NCBI GenBank assembly: GCA_019358875.1
Contig: JAHHIF010000019.1
Location: 61,723 to 125,722 of the forward strand
Reading direction: 5' to 3'
From: Symplocastrum torsivum CPER-KK1
Lineage (GTDB): Bacteria > Cyanobacteriota > Cyanobacteriia > Cyanobacteriales > Coleofasciculaceae
DNA: 64,000 nt
Made by a program: the position numbers and the translations under genes. The notes below the pieces were generated by a model. It was not told the origin of the DNA, did not search any database, and saw only the letters and a program-made list of their open reading frames with translations. Positions 43,299-52,961 of this stretch are shown piece after piece; the stretch's first letter is position 1; every line of letters begins with the position of its first letter.

Positions 43299-46200
43299 AT
43301 GGAACCGGGAAATCAAAGGCGTGTTCTTGCCTCTAGTGCTGTCTTAGTTAGTCTATTTCTGGCGGGTGCCAGTTTTGCCCAAAATCCACAACCATCGTCT
43401 CCTAGCGCAGTTGCATCGCCCACGGGGAAAGCTTCTCCATCACTACAGCCTGCGGCTACAAGTAACCCAACTGCTTCACCTACAGCAAAAGCCTCTCCGT
43501 CATCAACACCTACTCCAAGATTCTTGCAACGCACTGAAGGCAACTGGATTGCATGGTCTGGCGTAATTATAGTTGCCCTTATCACTGGTGGAATTACGTT
43601 GTTTACGTTGCGAAAAAACCACCAGTTGGAACGGGACAAAATGCAAATGACAAGGGAGTTGGAGGAGTTGAAGCATGAGCATACAGTAAAACTGAAAACT
43701 TGGGAAGCAGAACAACAGAAACAACGGCAAGTAGAAGAGGCGGCAGCAGCAGCAAATCGGGAGGAGGAAGCTAAGGCTAAACAGGCACGGACTGCCCAAG
43801 AGTGCGCTGAAGCTTATCGACGCAGCCTGATTAAGACACTCTCTAACCTGAAGATTCTGGAAATGTCCAGTCCTCTTCACTTGGAGGACATCTACGTGCA
43901 GGTGCGAGTGCGGGAAGAAGAACCTCTGCGCTATGCCAAAGAGGAGGAGATGGCACCACTAGCAGTAGGAGAACCCACAGAACTGCTACAGCACTCCCAG
44001 ATACGCTCGGCGGAATGGGCAACTAAAGCCATGTCACCGGAAGACGCCTTAGCCAGATTGCGACGAATGGTAGTGCTGGGCGATCCGGGGGCTGGTAAAA
44101 CTACGATGTTGCGCTATCTGGCTCTGAGAGTGGCTAAAGGGGAGCTGTCAAACTTGCCTGAATTGCCAGTCTACGTTGAATTGTGGCGCTTTGTGGACAG
44201 CAAAATGGACAGCCTGCTCGATTTCGTTGCCTCAGACTGGGCTGAACGCTACGGCTTCCGGGAGGCTCGCTCCTACCTTCAGGAACAGTTGGAGCAGGGA
44301 AAAGCCGCCTTATTGTTGGATGGACTCGACGAGGTGCTGGCTGGCGCTACCCTTGAAGAGGCTAAAGACGTTTACAAGCAGGTTATTGATGAGGTAAATC
44401 GCTTGGATAGCCTATTCCTTGAGGCTCCCATCGCACTAACTTGTCGCAAAGCTGGCTGGCATAGGGGATTGACAGCATTTCAGACTTTAGAAGTGCTGGA
44501 TTTTAGCTGGAAGCAGATTCAGGATTTTGTCAATAACTGGTTTAAAGCAGATACCGCCAAGGCTCAAGGACTACAGCAAGCACTGGCAGGAAATTTGCGG
44601 ATGCAGACGCTGGCAGCAAACCCACTTATCTTGGCTCTGATTGCAATTGTCTACCAGAAAGACCTGGAATTACCGGAGCGTCGCGCTGAGCTATATAGTC
44701 GCTGCCTGGAAGTCTTGCTTAGAGAGTGGGATACTCATCGAAACATCAAGCGATGCACCCAGTTCACGACAGATCGAAAACTCAACCTCTTGAAAGAAGT
44801 AGCTTGGCATTTTCACCAGTCAGGGAAACGCTACTTCCCTGAAGCTGAATTGCTGCAACTGGTTGCCGATTTTCTACCTGCCATCAATATTCCTCCAGAA
44901 GAGAGGCAAGCGATCCTAGATGAAATTGCCACCCAATATGGTTTGCTAAAGGTGCAAGCTCATAGCTGGTATGGGTTTCTGCATTTAACGTTCCAAGAGT
45001 ACCTGGCTGCTCTCGCTGCCAATGACAGAGGTACAGACGGAATCCAAACAGTTGTCGCTCATCGCCACGAGCCTTGGTGGGAAGAAGTCATCCTGCTGTT
45101 AGCTGGATGCATGGCAGATGCAACACCACTACTGTTGGGCATCTTAGGGCGTTCAATTGAATTGCCGCCTGAAGACGTAGACAGGCTAGTGTCTACAGAG
45201 GAACATCTAGCTGCAAATGATGACCTTTTCGACAGTGATTTACTCTTGGCGGCACGTTGTTTAGTAGGCACTCCTGTTATTAGGATGCGAGGTTTGAGAG
45301 AGCGCATCATTGCCGAGGTAAAAAATCTGCTTCAAACCTCAGCATACAAGCTTGATTGGGATCGGGCAGCTCAAGTCTTGGTGGAGATTGGCAACACAGA
45401 TCTAATTGATGAGCTGCTGGAGATGCTCATTCCTGTAGGAAGGACTGAGCTAGAGAGACAGAGAAATGTTGTTGCATTAATGGAGAAGCGCTTTAGCATT
45501 GCCTCTGCCTGTGGGCAACATGGCGATCAAAATGTAGCTGAGCGCTTGCTGAACCTTTTGAAGAGGAGCGTAGAACCTGATGGACAGGTACTTGGGCGTA
45601 TCTCATATGCACTAGCTGAGTTAAGAGCTAGCAACGCTGTTCCTCAGCTACTTACTATGTTCAATGCTGCGACAGAGCAATGGACTCAGATACAGTTGGC
45701 TACGGCTTTGTTTGAATTAGGGGAAAAATCCATAGTTCCTAAGCTGATAGATACGCTAACTGACGAGGATTGCTATGACGCTGAAAAAATTACAATCCTT
45801 GAGTTGATAGGCAATTCAGGTGACAAGTCTGTTGCTCCTAAATTACTACAGATGCTATTGACAGAAACCACTAACACCAGCATAAAGCCAGCGATCGCTC
45901 AGGCTCTGAGAGACTTAAAAGATTCATCATTAGTAAGTTCCATTTTGGAACAACTTCAAGATGAAACTCTAGATTGGGAGATTCGGTGGTTGTTGACAGA
46001 ATCCTTGGAAGGTCTGCAAGAAAGTGCTATGACTTCATTAAGGAAAATGCTGGAAAACCAAAATATTGCCAAGCGCGTCCGAGCGGGCATAGCTGCAACT
46101 CTAGGAACTTGGGGAGAACAAGAGAGTATCAAATGCCTACGCGAGGCAATACAAAGCCAGGTCGTTCCTCCTAACTTGTGTTTGGGAAACTCTAATTGGA

Positions 46201-46814
46201 TTGGCTATGTTTGGCGACGGATAACTCGTACTCTCAAAAGCTTGGGAGATAACTCTGTATTGCCAGCACTAGTGAGAGCATTGGAGCAGACTACAGCTAA
46301 CTGGAGAGAAGAGGGCTTGTCATCCCCGTGGTTTATACGTGATGAGATCAACAGACTCTTCACTTGGACAACAAAATATAATGCATCTGTCTGTGAGGCA
46401 AAGGGCATTATCTTTGCTACCTTGGAATACGAGCCTGATGTAATTGCTCAGCAAGTGCTAGGGATTTTGCGTCAACAGACTTCACGCTCATTTCAAGATG
46501 AACTTCTAGACACTCTGCCGAAACTTGCTACCAAGTCGTTGGTGCCTGAGTTATTGCATCTACTAGCAGAGCGTGGGACGTACACAGCCCCGTACAAGAC
46601 ATGGGTTTCTGTAGTCAAGGTAATTGGTGAATTAGCCGATGACTGTGAGACAGTCACAGCATTGCTCGAAGTGGGTTCATCGCTGAGCAGCCAAGAGGAA
46701 AGCTATTTGGAACCTGCAATTTACCAAGCGCTCTATTCAGTTAGCCGCAGGGCTAGGGTGCGGGTGGGTCGTGACGAGCAGATAGAAGAATTAAAAACTC
46801 AGACCACACATTAA
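43299..46814 (+). CDS. Membrane-anchored NACHT NTPase with HEAT-like repeats
   Basis: The 1171-aa product from ATG 43299 has a signal-like hydrophobic N-terminus (VLASSAVLVSLFLAGASFAQ), a Pro/Ser/Thr-rich stretch and a membrane helix near residues 84-104 (IAWSGVIIVALITGGITLFT). A charged coiled coil (about 105-170) follows, then the NACHT domain with Walker A LGDPGAGKTT (about 260-269) and Walker B LLLDGLDE (about 338-345). After about residue 560 come helical repeats of HEAT/Armadillo type with recurring phrases such as SVAPKLLQML and SLVPELLHLL. The NTPase is probably cytoplasmic. It is in host DNA, has a GCGATCGC site, and may be another NLR-like sensor. A GTG at 43278 is the alternative start. 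Confidence 0.88.
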   Translation: MEPGNQRRVLASSAVLVSLFLAGASFAQNPQPSSPSAVASPTGKASPSLQPAATSNPTASPTAKASPSSTPTPRFLQRTEGNWIAWSGVIIVALITGGITLFTLRKNHQLERDKMQMTRELEELKHEHTVKLKTWEAEQQKQRQVEEAAAAANREEEAKAKQARTAQECAEAYRRSLIKTLSNLKILEMSSPLHLEDIYVQVRVREEEPLRYAKEEEMAPLAVGEPTELLQHSQIRSAEWATKAMSPEDALARLRRMVVLGDPGAGKTTMLRYLALRVAKGELSNLPELPVYVELWRFVDSKMDSLLDFVASDWAERYGFREARSYLQEQLEQGKAALLLDGLDEVLAGATLEEAKDVYKQVIDEVNRLDSLFLEAPIALTCRKAGWHRGLTAFQTLEVLDFSWKQIQDFVNNWFKADTAKAQGLQQALAGNLRMQTLAANPLILALIAIVYQKDLELPERRAELYSRCLEVLLREWDTHRNIKRCTQFTTDRKLNLLKEVAWHFHQSGKRYFPEAELLQLVADFLPAINIPPEERQAILDEIATQYGLLKVQAHSWYGFLHLTFQEYLAALAANDRGTDGIQTVVAHRHEPWWEEVILLLAGCMADATPLLLGILGRSIELPPEDVDRLVSTEEHLAANDDLFDSDLLLAARCLVGTPVIRMRGLRERIIAEVKNLLQTSAYKLDWDRAAQVLVEIGNTDLIDELLEMLIPVGRTELERQRNVVALMEKRFSIASACGQHGDQNVAERLLNLLKRSVEPDGQVLGRISYALAELRASNAVPQLLTMFNAATEQWTQIQLATALFELGEKSIVPKLIDTLTDEDCYDAEKITILELIGNSGDKSVAPKLLQMLLTETTNTSIKPAIAQALRDLKDSSLVSSILEQLQDETLDWEIRWLLTESLEGLQESAMTSLRKMLENQNIAKRVRAGIAATLGTWGEQESIKCLREAIQSQVVPPNLCLGNSNWIGYVWRRITRTLKSLGDNSVLPALVRALEQTTANWREEGLSSPWFIRDEINRLFTWTTKYNASVCEAKGIIFATLEYEPDVIAQQVLGILRQQTSRSFQDELLDTLPKLATKSLVPELLHLLAERGTYTAPYKTWVSVVKVIGELADDCETVTALLEVGSSLSSQEESYLEPAIYQALYSVSRRARVRVGRDEQIEELKTQTTH

Positions 46815-46988
46815 AGTCGAAGTATATACTTTGAAAACTAGCTATTAGGCTGTTGAACTTTTTTGGAAGTGCGTTGCGAGAGCAAGCGCAACAACAGCAT
46901 TACCCAATTAGCGATCGCACTCACTACTGATTCCTCCCTAACTTGCCAGTTGTACGATTAAAGAAAAATAAAGCAATTCGAGGAGTCC

Positions 46989-49949
46989 ATGACGCTAACA
47001 CAGGTTTGGGGGTCTCTGCTCATCTTTACCGTCTGTCCGCTTCTCGGTGGACTCCCCCTGATTTCCTGGATTACTTATGCTCTAACCCGGCGACGGCTAG
47101 CAAAAGTTGGTACTGGCAATGTTTCAGTCTCAGCCGCCTTTTACCATGGTGGGCGCTGGGTTGGCATATTGGCTGTGTTATCGGAGGCAGCTAAAGGAAT
47201 TGCCGCCGTTTTACTAGCGCGTTACTTCTTTCCCACTGAACCCACATGGGAGTTGATTGCTCTAATTGCTTTAGTCATGGGTCGTTACCAACTCGGCAAA
47301 GGAGCAGGTACAACTAATGTTGTCTGGGGCATCATAGCTCATGACTGGGTTGCAGCATTGTTTGTATTTTTAATTGGTGGAGTTGGCTTTACTATTTTCC
47401 GCGATCGCACTAGCGGACGTTTCGGTGTCCTTATTTTATTACCCTTAATCTTGGCACTCTTACACCCCCAAGACCCTGCCCGAATTGTTGCCGCGATCAC
47501 ATTGGGTGGAGTACTGGCTTGGATTTATCAAAAAATTCCCGATGATTTAGACCTTCCATCAAAGGAAGGAAAGGCAGAATCTCAAAAAGTGTTTCGTTTT
47601 TTTCGAGGCGATCGAACCATTATTTCTCTTGACTCTAAGCTAGATTCCAGCAAAGTTGGACAAAAAGCAGCTACTCTATCTCAACTCAAGGGGTGGGGTT
47701 ACTCAGTCGCGACTGGATGGGTACTACCACCCGGAGATGACCCAGACCCATTGATCAAATACCTCCCCGTATCTGACTTTGAACCTTTAGTCGTGCGTTC
47801 TTCCGCAATTGGGGAAGACTCCGAGGAAGCATCAGCAGCAGGACAATATCGAAGCATTTTGAATGTTACCAGTAGACCTGCATTGCAAGAAGCAATTACT
47901 CAAGTCTTGGCTTCCTACCATGACCCTACCGCCGTTCAGTATCGGCGTGACTTGCTCCTGCGGAATCCCTCTAAAGCTAAGCGAGTCCAAAGCAAATCGC
48001 CAGAAGACTCAATGGCAGTGCTGATTCAAAAACAAGTCCAAGGCGTTTTTTCGGGTGTTGCCTTCAGCCGTGACCCAATCTCCCAACAAGGTGATGCAGT
48101 AGTAATTGAGGGGTTACCAGGAGACGCAACAAGGGTGGTATCCGGTCGAGTCACACCAGACCATTACCGAGTGTATCTTCAGGAATCAAAACTCCAGGGC
48201 AATGGAGATTCCTCCACTAGCCCCGACTCACCCGTACCCAGTGCCCAAATTGAAGGAAGTGGTGATTTACCCCCGGCATTAATTCAGGAAGTAGCTGTTC
48301 TAGCACGTCAGTTGGAAGACCGCTACCACGGCATTCCTCAAGATATTGAATGGAGTTATGACGGTCAGCAGTTGTGGTTACTGCAAGCACGACCGATAAC
48401 TACCCTACAACCGATTTGGACACGCAAGATTGCGGCGGAGGTCATTCCTGGTTTGATTCGACCCCTCACTTGGTCGATTAATCGTCCCCTTACTTGTGGC
48501 GTGTGGGGAGAGATTTTTACCGTTGTTTTAGGGACAAGAGCGCACGGATTGGATTTTAATGAAACAGCGACACTGCACTATTCCCGTGCCTACTTCAATG
48601 CCACACTACTAGGGCAGATTTTTCGGCGCATGGGTTTGCCACCGGAAAGCCTGGAATTTTTGACCAGGGGAGCAAAGTTTTCTAAGCCACCGACCCGTTC
48701 TACTCTGCAAAATCTGCCGGGGTTATTGCGGCTGTTGGGTCGAGAATGGAGTTTAGAAACAGATTTTGAGTCGGATTACCAAAAGCAATTTGCTCCTATC
48801 CTCAGCCAACTGACAACTCAATCTGTATCTATCTTGTCTCCAACCGCAATCCTAGAACGAGTAGACGGAATTTTGGAGCAGTTGAAGCGAGCAACCTACT
48901 ACAGTATTCTTGCTCCTCTAAGTCTTTCACTTCGGCAAGCAATATTGCGGGTTCAGGATACGGAATTGGATAATAGCCAGACACCGGAGGTTGCCAGTTT
49001 GCGATCGCTTACGCAACTGGCAGATGATACTCGCCACTTACTACGCCATTCACCCGATGTTTATGAAAGTGGGGCAGCTCTCTTTGCTACTCTGGCAGAA
49101 ATCCCAGATGGTCAAAGCATTTTGGAGCAGTTTGACCAGTTTCTTGACCACTATGGTTACCTCAGCGAAGTCGCAACCGATATTGCTGTTCCCACCTGGA
49201 AAGAAGACCCCCGACCTGTTCGGCAATTATTCACTCAGCTTCTTTCTTATCCACCACCTCCGTCAGCACAACCAACTGACCAGAGTTGGAAAGCACAGTT
49301 AGTACAGGCACGACTAAACCTTAAAGGTCGAGTCACAGAGATTTATTCGCAGTTGTTGGCACACCTACGCTACAGCTTTGTCGCTTTAGAAACAACCTGG
49401 CGACAATCAGGTTTATTATCCGAAGCTGGAGATATTTTTTTCTTGGAGTTCTCAGAAATTCGTCGTCTTATTGCTGATGCAGACCAGGAACTGCGAGAAC
49501 AACTGCCTCAAATCGTGGAAAAAAGGCGATCGCAACTTGAACAGCACCGCAAACTCGCCAGTGTACCTTCTCTGTTTTATGGCAATGAGCCTCCCTCTCC
49601 CCTTACCGTCTCCGCCTCATCCCACTCAGCTCAACAACTGCAAGGAATTGGTGCCAGTGCTGGGCAAGTAGAGGGCTTAGTTAAGGTTCTGACTAACTTG
49701 CAATCTGTTACCCACATTGACCGACAAACTATTCTTGTCGTGCCTTACACAGATTCTGGTTGGGCACCACTACTAGCGCGTGCTGGCGGTTTAATCGCTG
49801 AAGTTGGTGGACGTCTTTCTCATGGTGCAATTGTGGCGCGTGAATATGGCATTCCAGCCGTGATGGATATCCAGAACGCTACCCAACTTCTACAAGATGG
49901 TCAGCGAGTGCGGATTGATGGTCAGCGAGGTATTGTCGAAATCTTGTAA
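46989..49949 (+). CDS. PlsY-like acyltransferase fused to PEP/pyruvate-binding enzyme
   Basis: The 986-aa product joins two parts. Residues 1-190 form a membrane domain like PlsY glycerol-3-phosphate acyltransferase (LISWITYALTRRRLAKVGTG with the following NVSVSAAF and KGAGTTNVVWGI). Residues about 205-480 match the PPDK/PEP-synthase ATP-binding domain (VVRSSAIGEDSEEASAAGQY, GVAFSRDPIS). A helical middle of 400 residues follows. The last 90 residues hold the phosphohistidine domain with GGRLSHGAIVAREYGIPA, His945. Both catalytic parts look intact. The same fusion is annotated in other cyanobacteria as I recall. How a lipid acyltransferase and a phosphotransfer enzyme cooperate is not known. 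ATG follows GAGGAG. Confidence 0.88.
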   Translation: MTLTQVWGSLLIFTVCPLLGGLPLISWITYALTRRRLAKVGTGNVSVSAAFYHGGRWVGILAVLSEAAKGIAAVLLARYFFPTEPTWELIALIALVMGRYQLGKGAGTTNVVWGIIAHDWVAALFVFLIGGVGFTIFRDRTSGRFGVLILLPLILALLHPQDPARIVAAITLGGVLAWIYQKIPDDLDLPSKEGKAESQKVFRFFRGDRTIISLDSKLDSSKVGQKAATLSQLKGWGYSVATGWVLPPGDDPDPLIKYLPVSDFEPLVVRSSAIGEDSEEASAAGQYRSILNVTSRPALQEAITQVLASYHDPTAVQYRRDLLLRNPSKAKRVQSKSPEDSMAVLIQKQVQGVFSGVAFSRDPISQQGDAVVIEGLPGDATRVVSGRVTPDHYRVYLQESKLQGNGDSSTSPDSPVPSAQIEGSGDLPPALIQEVAVLARQLEDRYHGIPQDIEWSYDGQQLWLLQARPITTLQPIWTRKIAAEVIPGLIRPLTWSINRPLTCGVWGEIFTVVLGTRAHGLDFNETATLHYSRAYFNATLLGQIFRRMGLPPESLEFLTRGAKFSKPPTRSTLQNLPGLLRLLGREWSLETDFESDYQKQFAPILSQLTTQSVSILSPTAILERVDGILEQLKRATYYSILAPLSLSLRQAILRVQDTELDNSQTPEVASLRSLTQLADDTRHLLRHSPDVYESGAALFATLAEIPDGQSILEQFDQFLDHYGYLSEVATDIAVPTWKEDPRPVRQLFTQLLSYPPPPSAQPTDQSWKAQLVQARLNLKGRVTEIYSQLLAHLRYSFVALETTWRQSGLLSEAGDIFFLEFSEIRRLIADADQELREQLPQIVEKRRSQLEQHRKLASVPSLFYGNEPPSPLTVSASSHSAQQLQGIGASAGQVEGLVKVLTNLQSVTHIDRQTILVVPYTDSGWAPLLARAGGLIAEVGGRLSHGAIVAREYGIPAVMDIQNATQLLQDGQRVRIDGQRGIVEIL

Positions 49950-50506
49950 CTCAAGATTTCGGGTTGTTTACTACAGCACTGATTCTAGGTGCAGCAGAGG
50001 GAACGCTCTTAAGCCAACGATAGCCAACGATTTGTAGAAAAGCGATCGATCTTCTTCCTCTTCAATCAATCTGTAAGGATAGCTTAAGTTAAATAAACTT
50101 CTTTAAACAACTCTCGCCTTCTTTCAAAAGTCCTGCTAACTTAAAGATAGGCACATAAAGAAATCGGTATTCAGGGCTGTGCCTCCCACCCTGAGCCTCT
50201 TACAGCTTACTTTAACTTGGTAGTAGAGATTAGAAGCGGACGGCGCGTGTTTTAACAGATTGGTGAAAATTTCCCAAAGCTTGAACTCAGCAATGAGGCT
50301 AGCAAAACTGTTAAAACAGAGAGCCAAACCACCCTTGAAAACTAGGAATGGAGGAATACACAAGTCTGATTAGTTGAAGCTGTGAGCATCTGTAAACCTT
50401 AGTTGGATTTTTTGTTGAATAAGTCTAAGCGTGAACTCGGTACCTTTACCGAGTTCACTGAGTTTTTAGGGGTAGTTGATTCACTGGTATTCTCAAAGGT
50501 AACGCT
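49950..50506. other. Intergenic region, 0.56 kb, with a strong hairpin
   Basis: No gene is called. It contains the hairpin listed at 50431-50466 and AT-rich sequence. A minus-strand frame at 50136-50363 has no coding character that I can support. Confidence 0.45.
50431..50466 (+). terminator. Hairpin, probable terminator between convergent units
   Basis: Perfect 12-bp stem GTGAACTCGGTA (50431-50442) and TACCGAGTTCAC (50447-50458) with a four-base loop, followed by TGAGTTTTT on the plus strand. It lies 40 bases beyond the stop of thiM on the other strand, so it may serve either direction. Confidence 0.65.
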
Positions 50507-51313
50507 TCAATTTGTGCTTAGCTGTAATCTGTCTTCAATATCAGATTTTTTCAAACTGTAGAGTACATCTAAAAAGTGCATCTGTAAGCTACCAGGACCA
50601 GCCGCTTTTTCTGCCGCCAGCTCACCAGCAATTCCCATCACTGCCATAGCATGAGCTGCTGCGATTAAGCTATCTGAATTGACGGCTAGAAACGCTCCGA
50701 TTATCGCTGTTGAGGTACAACCCATACCGGTCACTTTTGCCATCAGGGGATGACCATTTTCTAGCTTTATGACTTGGTTAGCCTTGATAATATAATCTTT
50801 GGCTCCACTAATTACTACCGTACATTTATAAGATTGAGAGAGTCTCTTTGCTGCCGCTACAGCCGCTTCCGATTCTTGGGTACTATCGACACCTTTAGAG
50901 ACAGCTTCTGTTCCCAAAATTGCAGAAACTTCAGAAGCATTACCTCGAATCACAATTGGTGGAACTAGTTCAAAAAGTTTCTGAGTTGTTGCTGTTCGAT
51001 AAGTAGTAGCGCCAACACCAACAGGGTCAAAAACAATTGGTTTGTTAAGTTTTTGAGCAAAAAGCATTGCCTTTTGCATCGCTTTTATCCAGGCTTCACT
51101 CAACGTACCTATATTGATGACCAATGCGCTGGAAATCCTCACTAAATCTTCTACCTCTTCTATAGCGTGTGCCATGATGGGTGAAGCTCCTAATGCTAAA
51201 AGAGCATTTGCAGTATTATTCATCACAACATAGTTGGTGATGTTATGGATGAGAGGATTAGTTTGTCGAATTGCTTGGAGGTCATCCCAAATGGTATCTG
51301 GGTTAATGTTCAT
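50507..51313 (-). CDS. thiM: Hydroxyethylthiazole kinase
   Basis: The 268-aa product matches ThiM, which phosphorylates the thiazole alcohol in thiamine salvage. Motifs are LIHNITNYVVMNNTANALLA, IVFDPVGVGATTYRT, IRGNASEVSAI and the late AKVTGMGCTSTAIIGAFLA with the catalytic Cys of the family. It lies 15 bases after the TPR gene and is probably transcribed with it. No TPP riboswitch can be seen just before it, and none is evident before the operon's first gene. Confidence 0.95.
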   Translation of the reverse strand: MNINPDTIWDDLQAIRQTNPLIHNITNYVVMNNTANALLALGASPIMAHAIEEVEDLVRISSALVINIGTLSEAWIKAMQKAMLFAQKLNKPIVFDPVGVGATTYRTATTQKLFELVPPIVIRGNASEVSAILGTEAVSKGVDSTQESEAAVAAAKRLSQSYKCTVVISGAKDYIIKANQVIKLENGHPLMAKVTGMGCTSTAIIGAFLAVNSDSLIAAAHAMAVMGIAGELAAEKAAGPGSLQMHFLDVLYSLKKSDIEDRLQLSTN

Positions 51314-51328
51314 GGGTAGTAATAGTTT

Positions 51329-51976
51329 TTAGTGCCAGCCTCGTAAGTTTTTGTGTACGCAAGCTAGATACCACATATAATCATCAAGCTTGTATTCATT
51401 AGCAGCTTTAAGGATGTAAAAACGCGATCGCAAAGTGCTGCTGCTTTCAGGAGATTGCTCTAAATCTTTTGCTGCTTCATAGTACAAACCAATGTAGAGA
51501 TGGCTGTAAAACCTGCCATGTCTGCCATATTTCTTGCCCGTAGCAAGGACATCCTCTGGAGTACAATTTCCCGCATACAGGTCATACACGCTATTCATAA
51601 TCGGTCGTGGGTCATTCTTCACGGCTAACAAGACTTGTCGCGCCTCTACCGTACCCTTAAGTTGAGCGATACAGAGATACCGCCAGATGGTTTCCTCCAC
51701 ATCTTGAGCATTCACATTTAAATCCAACTCAAACTGTGCTGCGCCTTCCTCAAATCTTTCGGCATAGTAGTACGATAGTCCGCGCTGCCACAGATAAGGT
51801 GAGACAGTTGGGTCAAGCTTCTCTGCTTGGTCAAAATCTTGAATGGATTCTGAAACATTAGCGAGTTTGAAGTTGACCATGCCTCGTCGAATGTAAGCTT
51901 TAGGGTCATTCGGGTAATTTCGGATGACCTCGTTCCACCGTGCGAGTTCCTGTTCGAGGGAAATTGAAAAAGCCAT
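51329..51976 (-). CDS. Tetratricopeptide-repeat protein
   Basis: The 215-aa product has TPR units such as RWNEVIRNYPNDPKAYIRRG, ANVSESIQDFDQAEKLDPTV and YAERFEEGAAQFELDLNV, with the spacing of 34 residues. The C-terminal half (WYLACVHKNLRGWH end) is not TPR. ATG at 51976 is chosen; the longer frame begins with a TTG. It precedes thiM by 15 bases. No signal peptide is seen, so it is probably a cytoplasmic adaptor. A link to thiamine metabolism is only positional. Confidence 0.85.
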   Translation of the reverse strand: MAFSISLEQELARWNEVIRNYPNDPKAYIRRGMVNFKLANVSESIQDFDQAEKLDPTVSPYLWQRGLSYYYAERFEEGAAQFELDLNVNAQDVEETIWRYLCIAQLKGTVEARQVLLAVKNDPRPIMNSVYDLYAGNCTPEDVLATGKKYGRHGRFYSHLYIGLYYEAAKDLEQSPESSSTLRSRFYILKAANEYKLDDYMWYLACVHKNLRGWH

Positions 51977-52040
51977 GAACTCAATAGTTCCAAGTAGGAT
52001 AGACAAGTAATATGCACATTTGCCTAAACTGCTAGTTTAT

Positions 52041-52745
52041 ATGGAATTAGAGGGACGCTATCAACAAATTCAAAACAAGCTTGAAGAACTTTCAGATTTT
52101 TCTGTTGATTCACTAACTCGTTCTCGTAATCTTTTCCATTTAGAAACAAAACAAGTTATTCCGAGAAGATTTGAAGTCTGGACTCTTGTTGTTGGGCTAC
52201 CTCTACCAAATCAGTTAACCCAAAGTTTTCAAACTATTGCTCAGCAGATAACTGAAAGATTTCCAGCGAATACCCGATTTTACAAGGTTCTTCCCCAAAA
52301 TTATCATTGGGAACTTTTCATTGTCAAACGACCGGATGAAGACGTTACAGAGGATTGTCTACGAAAAACTCCAGATGTTTTGAGAGAAATGTTGAGTAAT
52401 CAACCTTGTTGTAGAATCTCCTATCGAGGATTCTTGATCACAACCGATGGGACAATCATCGTCAAAGGTTATGGAGAATTTGATGAATTGCGCGATCGCC
52501 TTCGCAAGACACTCCCTTGGGCATCGTTGCAGCAATCGAATCTTGGGCATATTTCTTTAGGACGCATTCTCGATCCAGTTGGCTATCAGTGTTTTACTGA
52601 ACTTAAAGATTTCGTTCGGACTTCAGAAAATGAGGTTTATGGAGAAATTGAAGTCAGTGACGTTAAATACATTCACGAAAGCCAGTGGTATATGGAAGAT
52701 AGAGAAGTTGTTGCTGTTTTACCATTAGGAACTTTATGTCACTGA
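52041..52745 (+). CDS. Hypothetical protein, 234 aa
   Basis: Unrecognised cytoplasmic protein with a two-lobed alpha/beta outline: PRRFEVWTLVVGLPLPNQ, NYHWELFIVKRPDED and SNLGHISLGRILDPVGYQ. The last contains one H-x-S unit like those of 2H phosphoesterases, but a matching second unit is not clear, so that assignment is only a possibility. ATG 52041 is chosen over a TTG seven codons upstream. It is divergent from the TPR gene with about 65 bases between. Confidence 0.6.
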   Translation: MELEGRYQQIQNKLEELSDFSVDSLTRSRNLFHLETKQVIPRRFEVWTLVVGLPLPNQLTQSFQTIAQQITERFPANTRFYKVLPQNYHWELFIVKRPDEDVTEDCLRKTPDVLREMLSNQPCCRISYRGFLITTDGTIIVKGYGEFDELRDRLRKTLPWASLQQSNLGHISLGRILDPVGYQCFTELKDFVRTSENEVYGEIEVSDVKYIHESQWYMEDREVVAVLPLGTLCH

Positions 52746-52762
52746 ATCTTAAAGAAAATAGG

Positions 52763-52919
52763 ACTGACTTAAGAAAAATCATCACACCGATTGCCCTTTG
52801 TGCAGGGAGTTTTGGGGAGGCACTCCGTCCCCCACCGGAGATGAGAGTGAGGAGGGGGTTTGGGGGAAGCCCCCCAAGCAGGGTTTTTCTACAAACGACA
52901 ATTTTTCGCTTAAGTCAGT
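52763..52919. repeat. MITE-like element, 157 bp with terminal inverted repeats
   Basis: The ends ACTGACTTAAGAAAAAT (52763-52779) and ATTTTTCGCTTAAGTCAGT (52901-52919) are inverted repeats, the right one carrying two extra bases. The inside is GC-rich with a hairpin GGGGGAAGCCCCCC. It has no coding capacity, which is typical of a miniature transposable element. No transposase is nearby. Confidence 0.65.
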
Positions 52920-52961
52920 GCCATTCATCTTAAAGGAGCAATAGTTCAAAAATGCGATCGC

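Noticed and set aside
50136..50363. 75-codon minus-strand frame downstream of the PlsY fusion
   Set aside because: No RBS, odd composition, and it lies in a spacer with repeats.
51977..52040. TPP riboswitch before the TPR-thiM unit
   Set aside because: The gap is only 64 bases and lacks the conserved CTGAGA and ACCTGA elements.
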